A stretch of 64,000 nt of DNA from Acidimicrobiales bacterium. Lineage in GTDB: Bacteria; Actinomycetota; Acidimicrobiia; Acidimicrobiales; MedAcidi-G1. Both the position numbers and the translations under genes were made by a program. Location of the stretch: the NCBI GenBank assembly GCA_029242745.1, contig JAQWTI010000006.1, positions 1-64,000 on the forward strand, read 5' to 3'. The notes under the pieces were generated by a model. That model did not search any database. It was not told the origin of the DNA and saw only the letters and a program-made list of their open reading frames with translations. The number at the start of each line of letters is the position of its first letter. The stretch's first letter is position 1. This document shows positions 43,280 to 55,500 of this stretch, in pieces.

Positions 43280-46200
43280 ATGCACTCCAAATCGCGCGAC
43301 ACATCTCCTCCACCCGGAGCACAAATCTCTCCGGTCGGCTTCCCCGCGCCACAGGGCTTATACCACCCGCGCTTCGAACATGACGCCTGCGGAGTCAACT
43401 TCGTCTGCGACCTCCGGGGGAGAGGCAGCCACCACATTGTTCAACTCGGAATCGGTGCGTTATGCCGAATGCAGCATCGTGGTGCCATAGGTGCCGAAGT
43501 CAACACGGGAGATGGCGCAGGACTACTCATCCAAGTACCAGACAACTTTTACAGGTCCGTGGTTGATTTCAGTCTGCCTGAGGTTGGCTCCTACGCAACG
43601 GGTATAGCTTTTCTGCCGAAAATTTCGTCCCTGACCACTGAAGCCATGACGCTGATAGAGGAAATTGCAAGATCTGAAGGGCTTGAAGTGCTGGGGTGGC
43701 GCGAACTGCCGACCGACGATTCCATGATCGGCAATGCCGCTCGTGCCACTGCGCCCACTTTCCAGCAGGTGTTCCTATCGACTCCGGCTGATTCGACTGG
43801 AAGCCGCCTAAACGGGATTGATCTTGATCGTCTCGCTTACATTGTGCGTAAGCGAACTGAACATGAAATCTCACTATTGGCCTTAGGTGGTGACGAGCCG
43901 CACAGGGTCTATTTTCCCTCGTTGTCGTCTCGCACAATCGTGTACAAGGGAATGCTCACGACCACCCAACTCGCCGGGTTCTTTCTCGACCTCTCTGACG
44001 AACGGGTTGAAAGTGCTCTCGCTCTCGTGCACTCTCGATTCTCTACTAACACCTTTCCCTCATGGCCACTGGCCCATCCATACCGGTTCATTGCTCATAA
44101 CGGTGAGATCAACACAGTGCAGGGCAACCGCAATTGGATGCGCGCCCGGGAGGCCCTAATGGCCTCCGATCTCATTCCGGGTGATCTAAGCCGCCTGTTT
44201 CCGATCTGCACCCCGGGAGCCAGCGACAGCGCCGGCTTCGATGAGGCACTCGAACTGCTCGTCATGGGTGGCTACTCACTCCCAGAAGCAGTTTTGATGA
44301 TGATCCCGGAGCCATGGGAGAACCATGCCGAAATGTCAGAGGAACGACGAGCTTTTTACCAATACCACTCCTCGAGGATGGAGCCGTGGGACGGCCCGGC
44401 GTCCATTGCTTTCACCGACGGTTCGGTCATGGGGGCGGTCCTTGATCGCAATGGGCTTAGGCCCAGTCGTTACTGGGTCACTGCGGACGATTTGGTCATC
44501 ATGGCTAGCGAGGTCGGTGTAGTTGAAATCCCAACCGCTGAGGTGGTTGAAAAAGGGCGACTGGAGCCAGGTCGCATGTTTCTAATCGACACCAAAGAGG
44601 GCCGCATAGTACGTGATGACGAAATCAAGGCTGGAATGGCCTCGGGACGTCCCTACCGGGAGTGGTTGGATCAAAATCTCGTTCATCTCGACGACTTACC
44701 TGAGCAGCGCCGCACAGTCTTCGATGAATGCACTCTGACTCAACGCCAGCAGGCTTACGGATATACGCACGAAACCCTCAAGGTCCTACTGGCCCCAATG
44801 GTTCGTGATCGCAAGGGAGCCATTGGGTCGATGGGCACGGACACACCCATAGCCGTTCTTTCCAAGCAAAGCCGGCCGCTCTACGACTATTTCCAACAAT
44901 TGTTTGCCCAGGTCACCAATCCGCCACTGGACGCAATGCGAGAGGAGTTGATTACAGCGGTGTGCACCACTGTTGGTGCGGAAGGAAACCTACTGGATCC
45001 ACAGCCCGAGAGCTGTCGACAAATTCATCTACCTCACCCCGTACTCACCGAGGCTCAACTCGCAGCGATCATTGGTGCTCCTGAAAGCGTCGGCGGAGGA
45101 GTCGCAATGGGTCCGCCGTTTTCGACACGGATCCTGGATGGGCGGTACGAAGTTGCCCGGGGCGCCTCGGGACTGACGGACGCTCTGAGTCGTCTCCGGG
45201 CCGAGGCCTCGGCCGCCATAGGTGATGGGGTTACAATCCTTGTGCTGTCAGATCGGGGGCCAACAGCGACATTAGCGCCAGTTCCTTCGCTTCTGGCAGT
45301 TGGTGCAGTACACCATCACTTGATACGCGAAAAGACGCGAACACGGGTTGGTTTGCTAGTGGAGTCCGGCGACGCCCGTGAGGTCCATCATGTTGCCCTC
45401 TTGCTCGGCTACGGCGCTTCGGCCGTATGTCCGTACCTCGCTTTTGCCTCAATAGATGAAATGGCTCGAGCCGGAATGTACGGTCTGTCACCTGAAATGG
45501 GCCACGAGGCCGCTCGCCACAATTTCATTAAGGCCTGTGATCAGGGTTTGCTCAAGATCATGTCCAAGATGGGAATTTCAACTGTGGCGTCCTATACCGG
45601 AGCACAGATCTTCGAGGCAATTGGGCTGAGTAGTTCTGTTATTGACGACTGTTTCGCAGGAACAGTAAGCCGCCTTGGGGGAGTCGGTTTCGATGTACTT
45701 GCGGAAGAGGTCGCTGAACGCCACTTTTTGGCGTTTCCGGCCAATCCAGAGGAACGGGCCCACCGAACTCTCAAGGTTGGAGGGGAGTACCAGTGGCGTA
45801 GCGAAGGTGAGTACCACCTGTTTAATCCGGAGACGGTCTTCAAACTCCAACACGCGACCCGCGAAGGTCGTTATGAGGTGTTTAAGGAATACACGAAGCT
45901 CATCGACGACCAGTCAGAAAACTTGGCGACTCTTCGGGGGTTGTTTCGTTTTCGAGAAGACCTCCGTCAACCAATAGCGATTAATGAAGTGGAGTCAATT
46001 AATGAGATAATCAAGCGCTTTTCGACCGGAGCCATGTCCTACGGTTCCATTAGCGCCGAGGCCCATGAAACCCTGGCTATTGCGATGAATCGCATCGGCG
46101 GGAAGTCGAATACCGGTGAAGGTGGGGAAGACCCTGATCGCTTCACACCGGAAGCCAACGGAGACCTCCGACGATCCGCAATCAAGCAGGTGGCATCGGG

Positions 46201-47932
46201 GCGGTTCGGAGTGACTAGCGAATATCTAGTCAACGCCGATGATCTACAGATAAAGATGGCCCAAGGTGCCAAGCCTGGAGAAGGCGGACAACTACCTGGC
46301 CACAAGGTATACCCATGGATCGCCCGAACGCGGCACTCAACTCCCGGGGTCGGGCTGATTTCTCCACCACCGCACCACGACATCTACTCGATCGAGGACC
46401 TGGCACAACTCATTTACGATTTAAAAAACGCAAATCCGATTAGTCGTGTGCATGTGAAGCTAGTCGCTGAGGTCGGAGTTGGGACCGTGGCTGCGGGAGT
46501 CTCCAAGGCACACGCCGACGTCGTTCTCATCTCGGGGCACGATGGAGGCACCGGCGCCTCGCCGCTCACATCGATTAAACACGCTGGTGCTCCATGGGAA
46601 CTCGGGTTGGCTGAGACCCAACAAACCCTTTTGCTAAACGGCCTCCGTGATCGCATAGTGGTCCAAGTCGATGGGCAGCTCAAGACCGGTCGAGATGTCG
46701 TCATAGCGGCCCTGCTGGGCGGCGATGAGTTTGGATTCGCTACCGCACCGTTGGTCGTTTCAGGTTGCGTAATGATGCGGGTCTGCCATCTCGACACATG
46801 TCCGGTGGGCGTGGCCACCCAGAACCCCGAGTTACGCAAGAACTTCAGTGGCCGGCCAGAATTTGTCGTTAACTTCTTTGAGTACATCGCTGAAGAGGTC
46901 CGTGAGATTCTCGCACTACTCGGCTTCCGGACCCTCGCTGAGGCCATCGGACAGGCTGAGTGTCTAGATGTGCGAGAGGCCGTCGACCACTGGAAGGGTG
47001 ACGGCCTAGACCTGACGCCGATTCTCCATGTTCCAGAGGTGGGAAATGCCGCTCGTCGTAATACTTGCACCCAAGATCACGGTCTTGAGGAAATTCTTGA
47101 CAGGTCGCTAATCAGCAAGGCCCAAGAGGCGCTGACGGAGGGCAAACCCGTTCAAATTTCCAGTCCCATCACCAACGTTGACCGTTCCGTAGGAACCATG
47201 CTGGGTTACGAGCTTACAACACGGCACGGCGGTGAAGGACTGCCAGATGACACAATCACCATTGATCTACACGGGTCGGCGGGTAATAGCTTCGGGGCCT
47301 TCGTGCCCCGTGGAATTACCTTGCGACTGATTGGTGACGCCAACGATTACGTAGGTAAAGGTCTGTCTGGTGGCCGACTCACAATACGGCCAGCGTCAGA
47401 CGCGCCATTTATTGCCACTGAACAGATCATCGCTGGAAACGTGCTGCTTTACGGAGCGACTTCCGGCGAAGCGTTTATCGAGGGCCGCGTAGGCGAACGC
47501 TTCTGCGTTCGTAACTCTGGGGCTACAGCTGTAGTTGAGGGTATCGGTGACCACGGATGTGAGTACATGACGGGCGGAAGAGCGGTTGTGCTCGGTCCCA
47601 CCGGACGAAACTTTGCCGCCGGCATGTCAGGTGGCGTCGCCTTTGTTTATGACCCAGACGGAGTCTTTCCTGGGCGCGTGAACCGAGAAATGGTCCTGGT
47701 CGAGAGTCCGGACGGTGATGACCGGATGTGGCTTCAAGCCCTGTTGCGCAGGCATCAGACTGCCACTGAATCGTTGGTGGCCGAACGGCTCCTCGGAGAC
47801 TGGGAGACTGCGGCCGAATTGTTCGTAAAGGTAATGCCTACGGACTACAAGAGAGTGCTCGAAGCGGCCGCCGCAGCGCGAGCCTCTGGCCGCGACGAGG
47901 TGACAGCAATCATGACAGCGACTGGAGTCTGA
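43280..47932 (+). CDS. gltB: glutamate synthase large subunit
   Basis: A 1550-residue NADPH-type glutamate synthase alpha subunit. Glutamine amidotransferase class II at the N-terminus starts after a 36-residue propeptide, with Cys37 in HDACGVNF as the catalytic residue after processing. The central and FMN-binding synthase domains follow. The 3Fe-4S ligands are Cys1163, Cys1169 and Cys1174. A C-terminal GXGXG beta-helix domain ends the protein ([18 protein letters not shown] near 1335). It makes two glutamates from glutamine and 2-oxoglutarate with GltD. The length is normal and gltD follows 24 bp later. Confidence 0.97.
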   Translation: MHSKSRDTSPPPGAQISPVGFPAPQGLYHPRFEHDACGVNFVCDLRGRGSHHIVQLGIGALCRMQHRGAIGAEVNTGDGAGLLIQVPDNFYRSVVDFSLPEVGSYATGIAFLPKISSLTTEAMTLIEEIARSEGLEVLGWRELPTDDSMIGNAARATAPTFQQVFLSTPADSTGSRLNGIDLDRLAYIVRKRTEHEISLLALGGDEPHRVYFPSLSSRTIVYKGMLTTTQLAGFFLDLSDERVESALALVHSRFSTNTFPSWPLAHPYRFIAHNGEINTVQGNRNWMRAREALMASDLIPGDLSRLFPICTPGASDSAGFDEALELLVMGGYSLPEAVLMMIPEPWENHAEMSEERRAFYQYHSSRMEPWDGPASIAFTDGSVMGAVLDRNGLRPSRYWVTADDLVIMASEVGVVEIPTAEVVEKGRLEPGRMFLIDTKEGRIVRDDEIKAGMASGRPYREWLDQNLVHLDDLPEQRRTVFDECTLTQRQQAYGYTHETLKVLLAPMVRDRKGAIGSMGTDTPIAVLSKQSRPLYDYFQQLFAQVTNPPLDAMREELITAVCTTVGAEGNLLDPQPESCRQIHLPHPVLTEAQLAAIIGAPESVGGGVAMGPPFSTRILDGRYEVARGASGLTDALSRLRAEASAAIGDGVTILVLSDRGPTATLAPVPSLLAVGAVHHHLIREKTRTRVGLLVESGDAREVHHVALLLGYGASAVCPYLAFASIDEMARAGMYGLSPEMGHEAARHNFIKACDQGLLKIMSKMGISTVASYTGAQIFEAIGLSSSVIDDCFAGTVSRLGGVGFDVLAEEVAERHFLAFPANPEERAHRTLKVGGEYQWRSEGEYHLFNPETVFKLQHATREGRYEVFKEYTKLIDDQSENLATLRGLFRFREDLRQPIAINEVESINEIIKRFSTGAMSYGSISAEAHETLAIAMNRIGGKSNTGEGGEDPDRFTPEANGDLRRSAIKQVASGRFGVTSEYLVNADDLQIKMAQGAKPGEGGQLPGHKVYPWIARTRHSTPGVGLISPPPHHDIYSIEDLAQLIYDLKNANPISRVHVKLVAEVGVGTVAAGVSKAHADVVLISGHDGGTGASPLTSIKHAGAPWELGLAETQQTLLLNGLRDRIVVQVDGQLKTGRDVVIAALLGGDEFGFATAPLVVSGCVMMRVCHLDTCPVGVATQNPELRKNFSGRPEFVVNFFEYIAEEVREILALLGFRTLAEAIGQAECLDVREAVDHWKGDGLDLTPILHVPEVGNAARRNTCTQDHGLEEILDRSLISKAQEALTEGKPVQISSPITNVDRSVGTMLGYELTTRHGGEGLPDDTITIDLHGSAGNSFGAFVPRGITLRLIGDANDYVGKGLSGGRLTIRPASDAPFIATEQIIAGNVLLYGATSGEAFIEGRVGERFCVRNSGATAVVEGIGDHGCEYMTGGRAVVLGPTGRNFAAGMSGGVAFVYDPDGVFPGRVNREMVLVESPDGDDRMWLQALLRRHQTATESLVAERLLGDWETAAELFVKVMPTDYKRVLEAAAAARASGRDEVTAIMTATGV

Positions 47933-47956
47933 GCATGGAAGGAAGGAGAGACGCAC

Positions 47957-49417
47957 ATGGGTGATCCGCGAGGATTCATTAAACACGACCGCCTGTTGCC
48001 TGATCGGCGTGCTGTTCCAGTCCGGCTGCGCGACTGGAAAGAGGTGTACGAGCCGTTTTCCGAGAGCCAGCTGCGCATCCAGGCGAGCCGTTGCATGGAC
48101 TGCGGTATTCCGTTTTGCAACCATGGCTGCCCTCTCGGCAACCTGATTCCTGATTGGAATGACCTCTCGCACCAAGGCCAGTGGCGTGAGGCCATAGAAC
48201 GTCTGCACGCTACGAACAACTTTCCAGAGTTTACCGGACGGTTGTGCCCAGCCCCTTGTGAGGGCGCCTGCGTGTTGGGTATCGAGGAGCCTCCAGTGGC
48301 AATCAAGCAGGTGGAGGTATCCATCGTGGACCGGGCGTGGAAGGAAGGATGGATCACACCTCTGGTACCCGACAAAAACACTGGTCAAAGAGTCGCTGTA
48401 ATCGGTTCAGGGCCCGCCGGTCTAGCCGCAGCACAGCAACTCACACGCGCTGGTCACAACGTGGTCGTGTTTGAGCGGGCAGATCGAATCGGAGGACTTC
48501 TGCGATACGGAATTCCAGAGTTCAAGATGGAGAAACAACACTTGGACCGTCGGCTTGCTCAAATGGAAGCTGAGGGTACGGAGTTCCGGACTAATACCAC
48601 GGTGGGCGTTGACCTCACGATCGAGACGCTGTCAAGCGATTTTGACGCAGTTGTGCTGGCCTGCGGCGCCACTCAGTGGCGTGATCTACCTCTGCCGGGC
48701 CGCGATAACAACGGTATTCATCAGGCGATGGAGTACCTGCCGGGATCAAACCGGGTCCAAGAGGGTGACCTAGTCACTAGCCCGATCAACGCGGCAGGAA
48801 AGGATGTCATCATCATCGGAGGTGGTGACACAGGTGCAGACTGTCTCGGCACAGCGTTGCGTCAGGGTGCACGATCCGTTCATCAATTTGAGATCATGCC
48901 TCGCCCACCTGACGAGCGAGCAGACAACAACCCATGGCCGACTTGGCCCATGGTGTACCGGGTGTCGTCAGCGCACGAGGAAGGTGGTGAGCGCCAATAC
49001 GCAATCAACACCTCAGAATTTCTAGGTACCGATGGCCAGTTGACGGCACTGCGGACCCACCGAGTTGAGGGGTCGACCGCCGATGGGCGAACGAGTTTCG
49101 AACCAATCGACAGCTCCGAACAAGACTTTCCGGCAGATTTAGTGTTTTTGGCCATGGGCTTTACTGGTCCCGAACAAAACGAGCTACTGGATGGGCTTGG
49201 AGTAGAACTAGACCCTAAAGGCAACGTCGCACGCGATGCCGAATTCATGACCTCGGTAGATGGTGTCTACGTCTGCGGCGACATGGGCCGAGGCCAGTCT
49301 TTGATCGTATGGGCCATTGCAGAAGGTCGATCCTGCGCTGCGGCCGTGGACCGGGCTCTTTCAGGCGTTTCGCATTTGCCAGCACCAATCGTTCCTACCT
49401 CAGCGCCACTGCGCTGA
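47957..49417 (+). CDS. gltD: glutamate synthase small subunit
   Basis: A 486-residue NADPH-oxidising subunit that passes electrons through FAD and two 4Fe-4S clusters to GltB. The N-terminal cysteine blocks CMDCGIPFCNHGCP near residue 47 and LCPAPCEGACVLG near residue 95 hold the clusters. The FAD motif VIGSGPAGLAAAQQL is near residue 148 and the NADPH motif IIIGGGDTGADC near residue 283. AAGGAG at about nine bases before the ATG supports the start. It is in the same operon as gltB, and the GT2 gene starts 27 bp after its stop. Confidence 0.97.
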   Translation: MGDPRGFIKHDRLLPDRRAVPVRLRDWKEVYEPFSESQLRIQASRCMDCGIPFCNHGCPLGNLIPDWNDLSHQGQWREAIERLHATNNFPEFTGRLCPAPCEGACVLGIEEPPVAIKQVEVSIVDRAWKEGWITPLVPDKNTGQRVAVIGSGPAGLAAAQQLTRAGHNVVVFERADRIGGLLRYGIPEFKMEKQHLDRRLAQMEAEGTEFRTNTTVGVDLTIETLSSDFDAVVLACGATQWRDLPLPGRDNNGIHQAMEYLPGSNRVQEGDLVTSPINAAGKDVIIIGGGDTGADCLGTALRQGARSVHQFEIMPRPPDERADNNPWPTWPMVYRVSSAHEEGGERQYAINTSEFLGTDGQLTALRTHRVEGSTADGRTSFEPIDSSEQDFPADLVFLAMGFTGPEQNELLDGLGVELDPKGNVARDAEFMTSVDGVYVCGDMGRGQSLIVWAIAEGRSCAAAVDRALSGVSHLPAPIVPTSAPLR

Positions 49418-49444
49418 AACTTTCCCAGCCAGGCCGCTTTGACC

Positions 49445-50329
49445 ATGTTGTCGGTCCACTTGGTCGTAGTCCACCGAAATCGCGGAATGACTTGTCAAGA
49501 GACCGTTCACCGGTTCCTTCAGCAGGCCGAGTTTCTGGACCTTTTTGCGTTAACCGTGACCGTGGTTGATAACGGTTCAACCAATGAGCACTTGGCTGAC
49601 CTCAGATCAGGTCTGGCTTCCAGAGTCGAGATCATTGAAACGGGAGAGAACCTCGGGTTTGGTCCGGGAGCCAACATCGGACTGAATCGCTGGCTTAAGT
49701 CCAGTTCTCAAAATCAGTCAGACGTCTGTCTGCTAGCGCCCCACGACGCGCGGCCGGCTGACCGCACCCTCGAGCACCTGATCCAGTGTTTTTCGCTACA
49801 CACGGAAGCCGGTCTGGCTTGTGCTGATGTAGGGGATGGACAGGTTCCGCGAATCGACCCCTGGCTTGGACCTATTGGCGAACCGCAGACTGAAGACGGT
49901 GACTCGCCGAGCTGGGTCCTAGCCGACTATCCACATGGCACCCTGATGGCGCTCAGGCGAGACTGCCTTGCCGAGATCGGTGTCTTCGATGAGCGTTATT
50001 TCGCATACTGCGAAGAAGCCGATCTTGGCCTGCGTGCTGGCAAAGCCGGCTGGACAGTCGGCTTAGTTCGTGGGGCGCTGGTCGATAACCCAGAAAGCAA
50101 TACCGATGCAGCAATTATTGACTACCTAATGGTCAGAAACACGCTTTTGTTACTTCGACTCCACTACGGATGGGCAAACCTGTGGTTCCGTATCGGCGTG
50201 CTAGTGGCAGAGCATGTAATTGGATGGTGGCGCCCAGCGGTCCGAAGTCCTTACCACTCTGGACAAGCTCGGCTTCGCGCATCAGTTGACGCAATTGTTG
50301 GAAGATTTGGCCCACCAAACTTCTGTTAG
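49445..50329 (+). CDS. GT2 family glycosyltransferase (rhamnosyltransferase-like)
   Basis: A 294-residue GT-A glycosyltransferase. VDNGSTNEHLADL near residue 40 and TGENLGFGPGANIGL near residue 64 are typical of GT2 rhamnosyl- and galactofuranosyltransferases. FDERYFAYCEEADLGLRAGKAGW near residue 180 (given in part) holds the ED motif. It probably adds a sugar to a membrane-bound glycan. ATG at 49445 is used; a TTG two codons earlier is also possible. It follows gltD closely but is functionally separate. Confidence 0.86.
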   Translation: MLSVHLVVVHRNRGMTCQETVHRFLQQAEFLDLFALTVTVVDNGSTNEHLADLRSGLASRVEIIETGENLGFGPGANIGLNRWLKSSSQNQSDVCLLAPHDARPADRTLEHLIQCFSLHTEAGLACADVGDGQVPRIDPWLGPIGEPQTEDGDSPSWVLADYPHGTLMALRRDCLAEIGVFDERYFAYCEEADLGLRAGKAGWTVGLVRGALVDNPESNTDAAIIDYLMVRNTLLLLRLHYGWANLWFRIGVLVAEHVIGWWRPAVRSPYHSGQARLRASVDAIVGRFGPPNFC

Positions 50330-50358
50330 ACCCGCGACTACTTGACGACGGTGAAACC

Positions 50359-51072
50359 TCAGGTTGGCTCTGCACCCAAGAACTTGAGACCCGCATCGAT
50401 GAAGCCAAAGTTCTTTGGTGTAGCAAAGTGATCTATACCCACTAGGTCACAACTGACCGCATCAGGTAGTGCATCGACTAGCGGAGTGGCCGGTCCCGCA
50501 AAGTCTCGATCACCCAAGACAACCAGTACAGGCACCGTCACGCGCCCCAGCAACTCTGCAGTGAAGGTTCGTCGATCTGGACGTTCGAGAAAGGCAGCCA
50601 GAGCGGCTCGGGCCTCGGGGTGACCAGACCTTGCTTCTGGCAAGTCGGCGAAATAGCGGAGTTCAGGATCGTTGGCTGAACCGGATCGTACGGCTTCCAC
50701 CAGAGCCTGGCTCCGACCCGTGTCGGAGTGGAAGAGATTCGCTCCAACGCCGGCGACAACTATCCGCTTGAATCGATCGGGATGATGTGCAGCCAGCCAC
50801 AACACAACCATCGCACCAGCCGAGAAGCCCACAGCATCAACAGGCTCTTCAGGCATCGCTGCTAGAACGTGGTCTTCAAGGTCGATGTACTCATCAGGGT
50901 TTGTGGGGCGTGGTCCCGATCCGTGTCCCAGTAGGTCGACTCCGACAACAGGCCGACCAGCATCTTCCAACAGGTCAACCCACCCAGTTTCCCGCCAGGT
51001 GGCAGTGAAGGAAGTGCCAAAACCGTGGACTAAGAGTACGGAGGGACCTGACACGGCGCCGAACCTACCCAC
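50359..51072 (-). CDS. alpha/beta hydrolase (serine type)
   Basis: A 237-residue alpha/beta hydrolase fold protein. The oxyanion segment VHGFGTS near residue 15, the nucleophile elbow GFSAGA near residue 82 and a C-terminal IDHFATP His near residue 218 complete a Ser-Asp-His triad. It resembles esterases and small lipases. It converges with the GT2 gene (29-bp spacer) and diverges from the DUF2142-like gene. The substrate is unknown. Confidence 0.84.
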   Translation of the reverse strand: MGRFGAVSGPSVLLVHGFGTSFTATWRETGWVDLLEDAGRPVVGVDLLGHGSGPRPTNPDEYIDLEDHVLAAMPEEPVDAVGFSAGAMVVLWLAAHHPDRFKRIVVAGVGANLFHSDTGRSQALVEAVRSGSANDPELRYFADLPEARSGHPEARAALAAFLERPDRRTFTAELLGRVTVPVLVVLGDRDFAGPATPLVDALPDAVSCDLVGIDHFATPKNFGFIDAGLKFLGAEPT

Positions 51073-51136
51073 TTATAACTCCCGATAGCGCTCCGGGGTT
51101 CCAGTCACCGGGTTCCAGATCAGTACGCTAATTCAC

Positions 51137-52507
51137 GTGACACCTCAGCGGCTCTTGCTTGCAGTCGGGTTGCCACTTGGCCTCCTAGTCGTTTTTCTGT
51201 CGCCGGCGTGGACGGGTTATGACGAATTCACTCATTTTGCTCGCGTGGTCGATATTGCCCAAGGGAATCTTGAACCGGCCTCCACTCCCGAGGGAATCGG
51301 CTCACTCATACCAGAAGCCCACAGGGAAGCAACCGGTCAGATCATCCTCGATCATCAACAAGGGCGGACACCCTGGACCCTGTCCTCTATCCGGGCTCTT
51401 CTGGAACATCGGCCTACAGGCTCGGTCGCTTTCGTTGACACCCGACCCACCTCTGCCTCGACTCCGGTGGCCTACCTTGCCGCCGCAGGAGGTGCGGCTA
51501 TCCCTGTATCCGTGGACGCTTCCGGACTCCTAGTGCTGTGGGCTGGCCGATTTACCTCGCTTCTGGCCTACTTGGCACTGGCGTGGTGGTCCATCCGCAA
51601 CGCCGCAGCTTTCCGCTGGACCATCGTTGCCGCCTCCTTGGTGCCGCTGAACCTTGCCTTGGCTTCCTCTGTGACACCAGACGGCTTGACCGTAGCGGCA
51701 GTACTCGTGGCCTTTTCTCTATGGACACGAGTCGAAGCTGACGAAACGGTCTCCACTTCCGGACTTATCATCCCCATGCTTTTGTTGGCAATGGCGAAGC
51801 CCCCGTATTTTCTCGTTCTGGGCCTCTTCCTCTTCGCTCCTTTCACACACCGCACCAAGCCAAGGATCCGCGCTGCGGTGGTCGCTGGGAGCGCCTTGAG
51901 TGTCGGCCTGATCACCACCTTGGTCCGTTCGTCAGAGAACTACCAAGCAGCCACCACCACCATGATCAAACAAATCCAGTACCAGCCCTCGCTCCAATGG
52001 GAACGACTGGTTGGAGACCTCCCCAGTTTCTTGTGGGCCAGCGTGGATACGTGGATTTCGGAATACAGGTTCTATGTGCAAAACTGGTTTCGTCAACTGG
52101 GGTTCTGGCAGGCTGATTTGCCTGCATTCGTACCCTGGTTGATGATAGGCCTCGTACTACTTGCTCTCATAAGGCTCGACGGCGAGGAACTTGCGGCTCT
52201 TAGCGGCGCCCGGCGGGCCCTCATGGGTGGGGGAGTTGCCCTCCTCCTCGTAGCCCTATACGCCGCCAGCTACGTGTACTTCACTGACCTAGCGGAGTAC
52301 AGGCACATAGGCCTGCAGATGGCTCGCTATTCGGCGCCACTCGCCGTGCTGGCATTTGTGGCTTGGACCCCCCGCACACTCGGCCCACTTGCCCGACGTA
52401 TGAGTCGGCGATCAGCTATTGCCGTCGTGGCCAGTGCTCCCGTGGTTTCTGTCGGAGCGTCGGTGGTGACATGGCTTGCCACTGGCGCCAATACTCCTAT
52501 GGGGTGA
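51137..52507 (+). CDS. DUF2142-like polytopic membrane protein
   Basis: A 456-residue integral membrane protein with about 9-11 hydrophobic segments. The N-terminal SPAWTGYDEFTHFARVVDIAQG near residue 22 (given in part) matches the periplasmic Asp-Glu-His loop of DUF2142, a GT-C-like family of envelope glycosyltransferases. It starts with GTG. Its last 11 bp overlap the convergent AftD-like gene. The context with AftD, GT4 and MBOAT genes suggests work on a surface polysaccharide; this is inference. Confidence 0.75.
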   Translation: MTPQRLLLAVGLPLGLLVVFLSPAWTGYDEFTHFARVVDIAQGNLEPASTPEGIGSLIPEAHREATGQIILDHQQGRTPWTLSSIRALLEHRPTGSVAFVDTRPTSASTPVAYLAAAGGAAIPVSVDASGLLVLWAGRFTSLLAYLALAWWSIRNAAAFRWTIVAASLVPLNLALASSVTPDGLTVAAVLVAFSLWTRVEADETVSTSGLIIPMLLLAMAKPPYFLVLGLFLFAPFTHRTKPRIRAAVVAGSALSVGLITTLVRSSENYQAATTTMIKQIQYQPSLQWERLVGDLPSFLWASVDTWISEYRFYVQNWFRQLGFWQADLPAFVPWLMIGLVLLALIRLDGEELAALSGARRALMGGGVALLLVALYAASYVYFTDLAEYRHIGLQMARYSAPLAVLAFVAWTPRTLGPLARRMSRRSAIAVVASAPVVSVGASVVTWLATGANTPMG

Positions 52508-55500
52508 CTTCCCCCACCCCCGCATCTGACTCGCCGAAGACTCTTCGCTCCACGAGCGCCTCGACTGCTGCCCCCGCCAAGAAGAGGACGGAAACCACGC
52601 CTAGCACATGTGTCTGCTCGAAGAATAGTGGCCACACAAAGTCCCTCGGAAACCGAAATCGAATCTGATCAACAGCGATCCAACCTGCAGCAAACCCCAT
52701 GAACAACACACTTGCAAACGTGCTCGTACGGCGCGCCACGAGGCCGCGTAGCGCCGCCCAGGAACTGATCCCCAGAAGAGGTGCGATCCACCACCAGGTC
52801 GGCAGATTTACGAGAGCGAATATGCCGATGAGAACGGAACTAAGTGCTGCCATTACACAGGGAACTAGGTTCGTGGCTCGCCGGGTGCCGCTCTCGAACG
52901 CCGGTGGCTCTGAATCTCCGGTCGTGGCGTCTCGTCGTCCACATACAGCAATCAAGACGCAGAGCAGTGTTGCAACCAGCGACAGTCCCAGACCTGACGC
53001 CACGAGTCGCTGCGGAGTCCAGCGGAGATTCAAAGTGATCGCCTTGTCGCTTGTTGGGGTTACAAGCCAGCCATTGGCATAACCGTCGATCAGTACCGGC
53101 GGAATGCCGCTTTCTTTTCCACCAACCGTCGCTCCTGCCAACTCGAGCCGCCAGGCATCGCTGTAACTCTGACCCAGCACCAGCCAGAACGGTCCGTCTG
53201 CGCCGAATGCAGTGGCTGCCAGGGACGTGCGCGCTTGCTGGTCAACCTGAACGAAAGGCCGATCCGAGACCTGACTGGTTACCGACTGGGAGCCAAACGA
53301 CTGAAGCACTAGGCGGTCGAGGTCGAAACCAGACTTGGCTCCCGGGCGAACCTGAAGGCGATGGACTCCAGCGAACAGACTGAGTGGCCCATCACACAAT
53401 TCGACAGTTAGGGGACGGCGGTCGAGCGCGTCTGATGTTGAGCCACTAATGCGGACGGCCAACGGCACATTGTCCAGAAGCAGGAGGTCGCTACGGCACC
53501 CAGTATCTAGAACTGCGGGAGTCGCGGCTCCAGTTCTCGGGTTACTTTCGCCCCTTTCTGGATTGAATGCAATCTCTACAATCGCTACAGGAAGGACATC
53601 TGGTAGCCCCGAGTACCAGTTCATTGTGAGGCGTTCAACCACCGAGTCGACGCGTAGTCCCAAGGTGTAACCGGTAAAAGCAGGAACTGGCAGCGCTACG
53701 TCAATTACGCCAGTTGAGGCGCTGTGGAGTGTCCCGGGGAGGTCAACTGAACCTACGGGACCCTGGTCGCTGAAAATGGTCACCCGGCTAGGCGCCGAAT
53801 GCAAACCGTCAGCCCTGTAGGTCAATACTAAATCCTCGAATAGTCGAAGTTGGCTTGAGGTCAGGGTGACGGATTGATTCTCCTGGGGGCCAATGGGCGG
53901 TTGCCAAGCAGTCCTTGTGTCGCCGTCGAATGCTGAGCGAGGCCTCGAACCGAGGTCGCCGCTAAGACTGGCCGTACCGGTAGCGGTACCAAATGCTGGG
54001 TCGCCCAGAAATGAATAAAACAAGTTGTCAGGCGCGTAAGTAGAGAGGCGTGCCTCACCTCGCAGATCGAAGGACCGGTCCCAAGGCGTCTTAAACGTCC
54101 GGTCCATCGCAACCTCAGGTTCGGTCCGTATGGGGTCCCGTGGATCAGAGCGTCTCCTAGTGAGGACCACTACCGTTTCGGCACCGAGATCCTTTAAGCC
54201 GGCCTGTTCAATCAAATCTGGCAGGTCAGTCGGAAGCACAATCGTCTCATCCGCCTCGATTCCGTCTATCGACACTTCAGCGAATCCCACTCCAGAGAAG
54301 CCGGCGTAGTTGTCCTGGGGACCTACGTCGGTGGCACGAATCTCTAGGGTGATTCGAGCAATTTCTCCTATTCCCGGCAATCTGATCCGTTGGCCGGGCG
54401 CAAGGCGCGATGTGACATCAAGTTTGACTTCCTCAAGGGGCTGATCGTCCACGCCGATCGCTAAATCAGTAATCCAGCGGTTCTGCCCCCTAAGTTCGGA
54501 CTGCTGGATCGTCAAATACTCCACAACAGCCGGGGTTTGCAACGTCAATACAAAACGCTCACCAACTACATTGTTAAAGGCTCCCACGCTCCACGCAGTG
54601 GTTGGGTCTCCATCTACTGCATGGAATGGTCGGTCCCCGGGGGTGAAGGTGACCGGATTTCCGTAGCCACTGGCATCAACCTTTATTCCGCTCTGCGCTG
54701 AGACGGTTTGCACACCTGGTCGGTCGGCGATGACTGATAAGACGTAGTCCGACAAGTCGAGATTCATCGGCTCTTCGTCAGCTCTTTCGATGTAACCCTC
54801 GGTCTCGCGTATAGTGCCCCACCGCCGACCAGATTTTCGGTTTGAATCAGTCAGAATGATGCGAGTTTCGGGGCGAACCATTGCAGCAAGAAGCGATGGT
54901 GCGTCCGCAAAAGAACCTGTCAGGAACAACGGTCGCGCTGGGTCCAGGAGCCCTTCCCCTGCCGCAGCCACAATTCCGGCAGCGTCGCCGGAGACCAAGA
55001 TCGGCCGATTCGAATCAGCAGTTCTCAAGATGGGCGTTGGATTAGCCACAGGCAGCACAATGACCGGTGCCGGGTAGACAGCATCAAGTGGCTTGCTCAG
55101 AGTGTGCTGGTCGATCAGGGGACGTTCTGGACCCGCCACATTTGGTACAGGTTCACCAAACTCAACTGGCTCCCCGAATCCCGGTGCTCCTTGAATGTCG
55201 GCCCAAAGCGCGCTCGGCCGAGGTGTACGGAACCGTTCAAATTGCAGATCGGACCGCAGAACCACGTCGCCGACACCCATGAGACGAGCCATTGGGGCCA
55301 ATGCGTCTTTATCGAGTCTGCCCTCCTGGATCTCGGTGTCGAGCGCCACGAGCAGGGCGGCGGAGGCCTGCGACCCCTGCGGGATGAGTTCGCGCGCAAC
55401 ATAGTGTCGATCCATAAGGCCAGGTAGGACCGGATCACCAGAATTTCCCCACCGGTACGCAGCGAAATCGGCGCCAGGCACCTCAAGGACTCGTGTCCCA